In this document: piece after piece, positions 58,789-64,000 of the stretch
Layout: each line of letters begins with the position of its first letter
Numbering within the stretch: position 1 is the first letter of the stretch
Source of the DNA: Aliiroseovarius sp. M344
GTDB taxonomy: Bacteria; Pseudomonadota; Alphaproteobacteria; Rhodobacterales; Rhodobacteraceae
Reading direction: 5' to 3'
Length of the DNA: 64,000 nt
NCBI RefSeq assembly: GCF_025140835.1
Contig: NZ_CP081153.1
Coordinates: forward strand, 1,178,001-1,242,000
Program-made: the position numbers and the translations under genes
The notes under the pieces: generated by a model
What the model was told of the DNA's origin: nothing
Seen by the model: the letters and a program-made list of their open reading frames with translations, nothing else
Database searches by the model: none

Positions 58789-60279
58789 ATGGTTAAAGAG
58801 ATTTCGAGGCGTGCAATACTTGGGGGGCTGGGCGCAAGTTTGGCCAGTCCGGCATTTGCAAATGCGCCAGAGCGCTCGGTCCGGCCCGCGCCTAAACTCC
58901 TTGATTTCAGCAAGCGATCGATCCCGACAGCAGATGCGCTGATTGCGGACGCCAATCTGGGCGGCAAGATTGGCTTTGTGGTGGCGGATGCCAAAACAGG
59001 TTTGATACTGGAGTCGCATAGCCCGGTGCTTCCGTTGCCACCTGCAAGCGTGGCAAAAGCAATAACCGCCGTCTATGGTATCTCGGCGCTTGGTCTAGAG
59101 CATAGTTTTGCAACCGAGATTATTGCAACCGGCCCGATCGAAGCCGGCGTTGTCCAAGGCGATTTGGTGCTGGTGGGTGGCGGAGATCCGACCCTTGATA
59201 CGAATGCCCTGGCAGGACTTGCCAAAGCGCTGAAAGCCAAAGGCGTTTCCACTGTGAAGGGCGATTTTATCGTTTATGGCGGGCGGCTTCCCTATCAACG
59301 AATGATTGATGCGGGGCAACCGGATCATCTTGGCTATAACCCTGCGGTATCGGGACTGAACCTGAACTATAACCGGGTGCATTTTGAATGGAAGCGCGCA
59401 GGGCAAGGCTTCGATGTAGCGCTGGACGCCCGTTCAGATCAGTTCCGTCCGGCCGTCAAGATGGCCCAGATGCAAATTATCGATCGCAAGGGGCCGGTAT
59501 ACACCTATGACGACGCGATGGGTGTGGACAGCTGGACCGTTGCGCGGGGCGCGTTGGGCAAGGGCGGCTCACGCTGGCTTCCTGTCCGTCGTCCGGACCT
59601 GTATGCCGGGGAAGTCTTTCAGGTGCTTGCGCGTGGCGTAGGCATTCGACTGTCTGGCCCCGTGGTAAGCACGATCGCACCTAAGGGCACAGTTCTGGCC
59701 GCTCACCGATCGCGGGCCTTGTTGGATGTCGCACGGGGTATGTTGAAGTATTCGACCAACCTGACCGCAGAAGTCATAGGTTTGTCCGCCAGCACAGCCC
59801 GCGGCGAAACGCCATCCAGTCTGGAGGCATCAGGTGCAGCCATGAGCGACTGGATGAACACGGATCTGGGCGCACGGCGCGCTCAGTTTCGCGATCACAG
59901 CGGCCTAAGCGACCGATCACGTGTTTCGGCGCATGACATGGTGAAAGCTTTGGGTAGCGTTGGTCCCAATGGGTATCTGCGTGGATTGATGAAAGAGGTG
60001 CGGCCGCTTGATCGTAAAGGCCGGCCGATCAACGACGCCGCCTATTCGATCCGAGCCAAAACCGGCACGTTGAATTTTGTCAGTTCGCTGGCAGGGTATC
60101 TGACAGCACCTGATGGCACGCCGCTCACATTTGCCATTTTCACCGCCGATCTGGACCGCCGCGAGGCCATTCCAAAGGCAGATCGCGAACGGCCCAAAGG
60201 CGCAAAAGGGTGGAGCCGCCAGTCACGCTGGCTGCAACATCAGCTGTTGTCGCGCTGGGCATTGACCTACGGCACCTGA
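58789..60279 (+). CDS. dacB: D-alanyl-D-alanine carboxypeptidase/endopeptidase (PBP4)
   Basis: This 496-residue penicillin-binding protein has an export signal (RRAILGGLGASLASPAFA, ends about 25) with twin arginines RR. The active-site Ser87-x-x-Lys90 lies in PASVAKAI and the KTG motif in RAKTGTLNF near residue 425. DHSGLSDRSRVSA carries the SxN-like element. It trims or opens peptidoglycan cross-links in the periplasm. It is complete. Confidence 0.92.
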   Translation: MVKEISRRAILGGLGASLASPAFANAPERSVRPAPKLLDFSKRSIPTADALIADANLGGKIGFVVADAKTGLILESHSPVLPLPPASVAKAITAVYGISALGLEHSFATEIIATGPIEAGVVQGDLVLVGGGDPTLDTNALAGLAKALKAKGVSTVKGDFIVYGGRLPYQRMIDAGQPDHLGYNPAVSGLNLNYNRVHFEWKRAGQGFDVALDARSDQFRPAVKMAQMQIIDRKGPVYTYDDAMGVDSWTVARGALGKGGSRWLPVRRPDLYAGEVFQVLARGVGIRLSGPVVSTIAPKGTVLAAHRSRALLDVARGMLKYSTNLTAEVIGLSASTARGETPSSLEASGAAMSDWMNTDLGARRAQFRDHSGLSDRSRVSAHDMVKALGSVGPNGYLRGLMKEVRPLDRKGRPINDAAYSIRAKTGTLNFVSSLAGYLTAPDGTPLTFAIFTADLDRREAIPKADRERPKGAKGWSRQSRWLQHQLLSRWALTYGT

Positions 60280-60299
60280 ATGGCGTCGAGCACCTTTAT

Positions 60300-61004
60300 T
60301 CAGGATGAGGGGCGGGGTGGGATATTCACAGCAACCTGCGATGCCGGTCGATCCGCACATTCCGTGTGCCAGCGCAAAACATTGGCATAGTTTTCCAGCG
60401 TCAGTGCATCAGCCGCCTTGTAGCCCGTGAACAGCGCGCGCACCCATGGCCAAATGGCGATATCGGCAATGGAATATTCGTCGCCCGCGACCACTGAGCG
60501 CCCATCAAGCCGTTGATCCAGAACCGACAACAAGCGCTTGGCCTCGGATTTGTATCGTTCCAGAGGGCGCGGGTCCGCGATCTCTTTCCCGGCATACGCA
60601 TAAAAATACCCGAACTGGCCCAACATTGGTCCAAAGCCACCCATCTGCCACATCAGCCATTGAAGGACTTCGGCCCGTTTTGCAGGGTCAGTTGGCAGCA
60701 ACATGCCCGACTTCTCAGCCAGATAGATCAGAATCGCTCCGCTTTCCCAGAGTGGTAAGGGCTTACCATCTGGCCCATTTGGATCGATAATCGCCGGAAT
60801 TTTGTTGTTTGGATTTAGCGACAGAAACTCTGGCGTAAACTGATCTTCAGTCGAAAAACTCACCAGATGCGCTTCGTAAGGCAGCCCGGTTTCTTCCAGC
60901 ATTGCGGACGCTTTGATGCCATTGGGTGTCGGCAGCGAATAAAGTTGGATGACACTGGCGTCTTTCGCCGGCCAGCGTTTCGTAATGTCGAACTGGTCGA
61001 GCAT
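60300..61004 (-). CDS. Glutathione S-transferase (nu-class/YfcG-like)
   Basis: This 234-residue protein has a thioredoxin-like N-domain with LYSLPTPNGIKASAMLEE; the TPNG motif marks the nu-class, whose members act as disulfide reductases. NPNNKIPAI and WESGAILIYLAEK form the glutathione site. A helical C-domain follows. It has about 25 extra residues at the N-terminus. Confidence 0.9.
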   Translation of the reverse strand: MLDQFDITKRWPAKDASVIQLYSLPTPNGIKASAMLEETGLPYEAHLVSFSTEDQFTPEFLSLNPNNKIPAIIDPNGPDGKPLPLWESGAILIYLAEKSGMLLPTDPAKRAEVLQWLMWQMGGFGPMLGQFGYFYAYAGKEIADPRPLERYKSEAKRLLSVLDQRLDGRSVVAGDEYSIADIAIWPWVRALFTGYKAADALTLENYANVLRWHTECADRPASQVAVNIPPRPSS

Positions 61005-61055
61005 AATTGTCCTTTCGGGGAAGCCGTGCAGGGTCTGGGCGCCGCACGATAGCTG

Positions 61056-61529
61056 TTAGAGCGTCATATGGCGCGCGCGCGCACCACGTTCAATAGCAGC
61101 GGCGTGAAGGCGTTCGATATTCAGCTCGTAGCGTATTTCTTCCAGAATGCGAAGTTCCGGATCTTGCAATTCGCCATCTGCCGCCGCCACGTCACAGGCC
61201 AGCGCATAGGCTGTTTCCCACAATTGCTCTGGAAGGTTTTCGCGCACCAATCCAAACAAAGCGTCAAGGCCGTCTTCGACCCCAAACAGGTCAAAGACTG
61301 TTTGGGACACCGTTTTTATGCGGTCGGGATCGTATTTCGCAAAGACCGGCAGGTGGTTTACCATACTTTCGATCTTCACCAGTTCTGCAGACGTAATTTC
61401 TTCGTCAGAGGCCGAAACGGCGATCATGACAGCAATCAAGCTGTCCTCGGCGGTCATTGAGTGGGGAAGGTCTTGCACGTTGGATGCTCCTGTTTGTTGC
61501 GGTGCAGAATATTGACCCGGCGCAGACAT
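61056..61529 (-). CDS. TerB-like (tellurite-resistance) domain protein
   Basis: This 157-residue acidic, helical protein has MTAEDSLIAVMIAVSASDEEITSAEL and AADGELQDPELRILEEI, the paired acidic loops of the TerB-type domain, which may bind metal. The ATG at 61529 is used; an internal Met at 61457 is possible. It is divergent from lysS, 70 bases away. No other ter genes are present. Confidence 0.82.
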   Translation of the reverse strand: MSAPGQYSAPQQTGASNVQDLPHSMTAEDSLIAVMIAVSASDEEITSAELVKIESMVNHLPVFAKYDPDRIKTVSQTVFDLFGVEDGLDALFGLVRENLPEQLWETAYALACDVAAADGELQDPELRILEEIRYELNIERLHAAAIERGARARHMTL

Positions 61530-61599
61530 CGCAATAGGGAGTGAGAAGAGCGACCAAGTGCGCGGCCGTAGATATCCGCGCCATACAAGGAAAAACCCA

Positions 61600-63246
61600 A
61601 TGTCCGAGATGCGAGACGCCGCGATGAGTTCGAAAGCCTGGCCCTTTGAAGAGGCGCGCCGGGTTCTCAAACGCTATCAAAAGGCCCCGCCGAAAAAGGG
61701 CTTTGTACTGTTTGAAACCGGCTATGGCCCTTCGGGTCTGCCCCATATTGGCACTTTTGGCGAGGTTGCGCGCACGACGATGATCCAGCGCGCGTTTGAG
61801 TTGATTTCAGACATCCCGACCAAACTGATCTGCTTTTCCGACGATCTTGACGGCATGCGTAAGGTTCCGGGCAACGTCCCGAATGCCGAGAGCTTGCACG
61901 AGCATCTGCAAAAACCGCTTACGTCGGTGCCCGATCCTTTTGGCACCCATGACAGCTTTGGCGACCACAACAACGCCATGCTGCGCCGGTTCCTCGATAC
62001 TTTTGGGTTTGAATACGACTTTTATTCAGCGACCGAGTTTTATGGCACAGGGCAGTTTGACGAGGTGCTGAAACGCGCTGTGGAAAAATATGACGCGATC
62101 ATGGAGGTGATGTTGGCCAGCCTGCGCGATGAGCGTCGCCAGACCTATTCGATTTTCCTGCCGCTTCACCCCGAAACCGGGCGGGTTCTGTATGTGCCGA
62201 TGAAAGAAGTGAACGCGGAAAACCACACCATCACCTTCGACGACGAAGATGGGCGCGAGTGGACGCTGCCAGTGACCGGTGGCAATGTGAAGCTGCAGTG
62301 GAAGCCTGATTTCGGCGCGCGCTGGGCCGCACTTGAGGTCGATTTCGAGATGTATGGCAAGGACCATTCCACCAACACGCCGATTTACGACAAGATCTGT
62401 CGGATCCTCGGCTGGCCAGCGCCTGAGCATTTCACCTATGAACTGTTTCTGGACGAGAATGGGCAAAAGATATCAAAGACCAGTGGAAATGGCGTGTCGA
62501 TCGACGAATGGTTGACCTATGCCTCGACCGAAAGCCTAGCATATTTCATGTATCTCAAGCCGAAGACGGCCAAGCGGATGCATTTCGACGTGATCCCGAA
62601 AGCGATGGATGAGTATCATCAACAGTTGCGGGCCTATCCGACACAGGACTTGAAGACGCAGCTGAACAATCCGGTCTGGCACATCCACGGCGGCGACGTG
62701 CCGGAATCGAAAATGGTGGTGCCCTTCTCGATGCTGCTGAACCTGGCGTCTGTTGCGTCGGCTGATGACAAAGACCAATTGTGGGGCTTTATCAAACGCT
62801 ATGCGCCAGATGCGTCGGCCGAAACCCATCCAGATCTGGACGCAGCGGCAGGTTATGCCGTGAAATACTTCCAAGACTTCGTGGCACCTGCGCGAACCTT
62901 CCGCGCACCGACAAATCAGGAACGTGCCGCAATGGAGGAATTGGCAGCCGCATTCCGCAATGGCGATACGGCGCTTGACGTGATTGCGCGTAAGAACGAA
63001 CAGATGGGCAATGATGATCCGGCGCCCGAGGTGGATTATGCGTCGGAAGAGTTTCTTCAATCCATCGTCTTTGCTGTGGGAAAGTTGCATGGCTTTGAAA
63101 ACCTGCGCGACTGGTTCAAAGCGCTTTACGAAGTGCTGTTGGGCGCAAGCCAAGGCCCGCGATTTGGCAGTTTCGCAGCGCTTTACGGTGTGAACGAAAC
63201 CGCTGCCCTGATTGATCAGGGCTTGGCGGGCGACCTGATGAAATAG
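61600..63246 (+). CDS. lysS: Lysyl-tRNA synthetase, class I
   Basis: This 548-residue class I synthetase has GYGPSGLPHIGTFGEVART, where HIGT is the HIGH motif, and GQKISKTSGNG, the KMSKS-like loop. Class I LysRS replaces the class II form in alphaproteobacteria and archaea. It charges tRNA-Lys. ATG 61600 was chosen because the conserved EEARRVLKRY start follows; two more in-frame ATGs lie within the next eight codons. Confidence 0.95.
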   Translation: MSEMRDAAMSSKAWPFEEARRVLKRYQKAPPKKGFVLFETGYGPSGLPHIGTFGEVARTTMIQRAFELISDIPTKLICFSDDLDGMRKVPGNVPNAESLHEHLQKPLTSVPDPFGTHDSFGDHNNAMLRRFLDTFGFEYDFYSATEFYGTGQFDEVLKRAVEKYDAIMEVMLASLRDERRQTYSIFLPLHPETGRVLYVPMKEVNAENHTITFDDEDGREWTLPVTGGNVKLQWKPDFGARWAALEVDFEMYGKDHSTNTPIYDKICRILGWPAPEHFTYELFLDENGQKISKTSGNGVSIDEWLTYASTESLAYFMYLKPKTAKRMHFDVIPKAMDEYHQQLRAYPTQDLKTQLNNPVWHIHGGDVPESKMVVPFSMLLNLASVASADDKDQLWGFIKRYAPDASAETHPDLDAAAGYAVKYFQDFVAPARTFRAPTNQERAAMEELAAAFRNGDTALDVIARKNEQMGNDDPAPEVDYASEEFLQSIVFAVGKLHGFENLRDWFKALYEVLLGASQGPRFGSFAALYGVNETAALIDQGLAGDLMK

Positions 63247-63273
63247 GGCGAAAGCCAAAACTGTCCAAAGATA

Positions 63274-63304
63274 ACGGCGCACCATCGCGGTGCGCCGTTT
63301 TTTG
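63274..63304 (+). terminator. Rho-independent terminator of lysS
   Basis: A perfect 10-bp stem ACGGCGCACC/GGTGCGCCGT, five-base loop and a run of T follow the lysS stop. Confidence 0.92.
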
Positions 63305-63464
63305 TTGCGCGGCGCTGCCTGGCGTACGCCCCCGTTAATGCTCGTTAAACGCTTGTTGTTAGCTCTTTCGGTGTTTCCACCCCTCCGCACACAGCGTGAC
63401 GGTGCGCGCGCAACTGTCGCGTGGCCTCAGGGGATTTGCATGTCTGGATCTGAAAGGGAAATCA

Positions 63465-64000
63465 ATGAACAAGGCGCTTACCGATGGGGTGGTCTTCATG
63501 CCCCCCGAATTCGAAGATGGATTGGCGGTCTGGTCGAAAGAGGACGGGACACCGGGGTCGCAGACCTATGACGGTGCGGGAAACGCCGCTTTGGTGCCGG
63601 CGGATCAGGATTTTTCGGGCTGTCTGGAGCTGTTGAAGAACGAGACCACGCAGAAGCTGCGATACATGGGTCAGACGCCCTATGAGCAGGGGTGTTACTT
63701 GCGAGTTTCGGCGAAGGTTAAAGCGATCTCGGGCCCGCTGCCATCGGTGCGCGTGGCGACATGGCCGGCGCAAACCGGCGGTGGGCATGCGGTTGGCAAC
63801 CTAGAGACCGGGCCGGTGACGGCGTTGACGGCCTATGGAGAGGTGGTAGAGGTGTCCGCCATAATCGGATCGGGCAGCCGAAACGGTGTCGACATGATCT
63901 GGGGCGCTGATGTGGCTTACGCCCATGTCGGGCTTGACCTGATCGGGTCAAATGGCGGCGTTGTTCGGATCGACGATCTGGTCGTCGAGGATGTGACCGG
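63465..64000 (+). CDS. Unrecognised protein, 3' end beyond window
   Basis: An open frame starts at ATG 63465, after AAAGGGAAATCA, and runs to the last base without a stop (178 residues visible). It begins MNKALTDGVVFMPPEF and continues with WSKEDGTPGSQTYDGA, YEQGCYLRVSAKVKAI and VGLDLIGSNGGVVRIDDLVVED, a beta-rich pattern of Gly and aromatic residues like a jelly-roll or carbohydrate-binding domain. No signal peptide. The full domain set cannot be judged; it may be the N-domain of a long surface or glycan-active protein. Confidence 0.7.
   Translation, partial: MNKALTDGVVFMPPEFEDGLAVWSKEDGTPGSQTYDGAGNAALVPADQDFSGCLELLKNETTQKLRYMGQTPYEQGCYLRVSAKVKAISGPLPSVRVATWPAQTGGGHAVGNLETGPVTALTAYGEVVEVSAIIGSGSRNGVDMIWGADVAYAHVGLDLIGSNGGVVRIDDLVVEDVT

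Overview
The window looks like a chromosomal segment of a marine alphaproteobacterium of the Roseobacter/Rhodobacteraceae type. This rests on gene content, not on a search: TRAP and tripartite tricarboxylate (TTT) transporters, a taurine module (tauR, xsc, pta, tpa), class I lysyl-tRNA synthetase, a zur-znuCB locus, an alphaproteobacterial-type LexA box (GAAC-N7-GAAC), many LysR/GntR/IclR regulators, and GC-rich coding throughout. No rRNA, tRNA, CRISPR array, insertion sequence or prophage was seen. The gene at each end is cut by the window edge.

Layout. 1-2.2 kb: an ATP-grasp ligase (5' end missing) followed by a C45-type acyltransferase/hydrolase. 2.5-5.3 kb: a TRAP transporter. 5.5-7.8 kb: a four-gene operon of two DUF1538 membrane proteins, a P-II-like protein and a CBS protein. 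7.9-15.3 kb: a LysR regulator divergent from an M19 dipeptidase and a complete peptide-type ABC transporter. 15.4-22.2 kb: a Crp-like regulator facing a class III cyclase/ATPase protein and a FAD-oxidoreductase/acetoacetate-decarboxylase fusion, with a perfect TGTGA-N6-TCACA site between them. 22.6-27.5 kb: a MarR regulator, then a glutarate/5-aminovalerate-type module (CoA transferase, cupin-XRE regulator, class III aminotransferase, glutaryl-CoA dehydrogenase) around a strong palindrome. 27.5-30.6 kb: znuA, zur, znuC, znuB. 30.6-38.5 kb: two phosphotransacetylase-family genes and the taurine genes, interrupted by a small gene behind a LexA box and by an acetyltransferase.

38.8-43.6 kb: a GntR regulator and a cluster of class I amidotransferase, cytochrome P450, glutamine-synthetase-like ligase, 2Fe-2S ferredoxin and VOC protein. 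I read this as a candidate gamma-glutamyl-amine oxidation pathway. 43.6-51.9 kb: an aminotransferase and IclR regulator divergent from a TTT transporter, an aldehyde dehydrogenase and a Tm-1-like protein, with a perfect palindrome in the divergent promoter. 52-57 kb: hpaF/hpaR-like genes, a YciA-type thioesterase, a decayed second copy of its 3' part, an AT-richer GIY-YIG gene, and ettA. 57-63.5 kb: housekeeping genes (aldo/keto reductase, nadD, PBP4-type dacB, GST, TerB-like, lysS), then the start of an unrecognised gene.

The region is largely about scavenging and oxidising small nitrogen- and sulfur-containing organics (peptides, taurine, amino acids, amines). Each catabolic block carries its own regulator and often a visible operator. 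The most promising leads are the P450/glutamine-synthetase-like/amidotransferase cluster, the LexA-box small repeat protein, the Crp/cyclase locus with a possible unannotated transcript, and the FAD-oxidase/acetoacetate-decarboxylase fusion.
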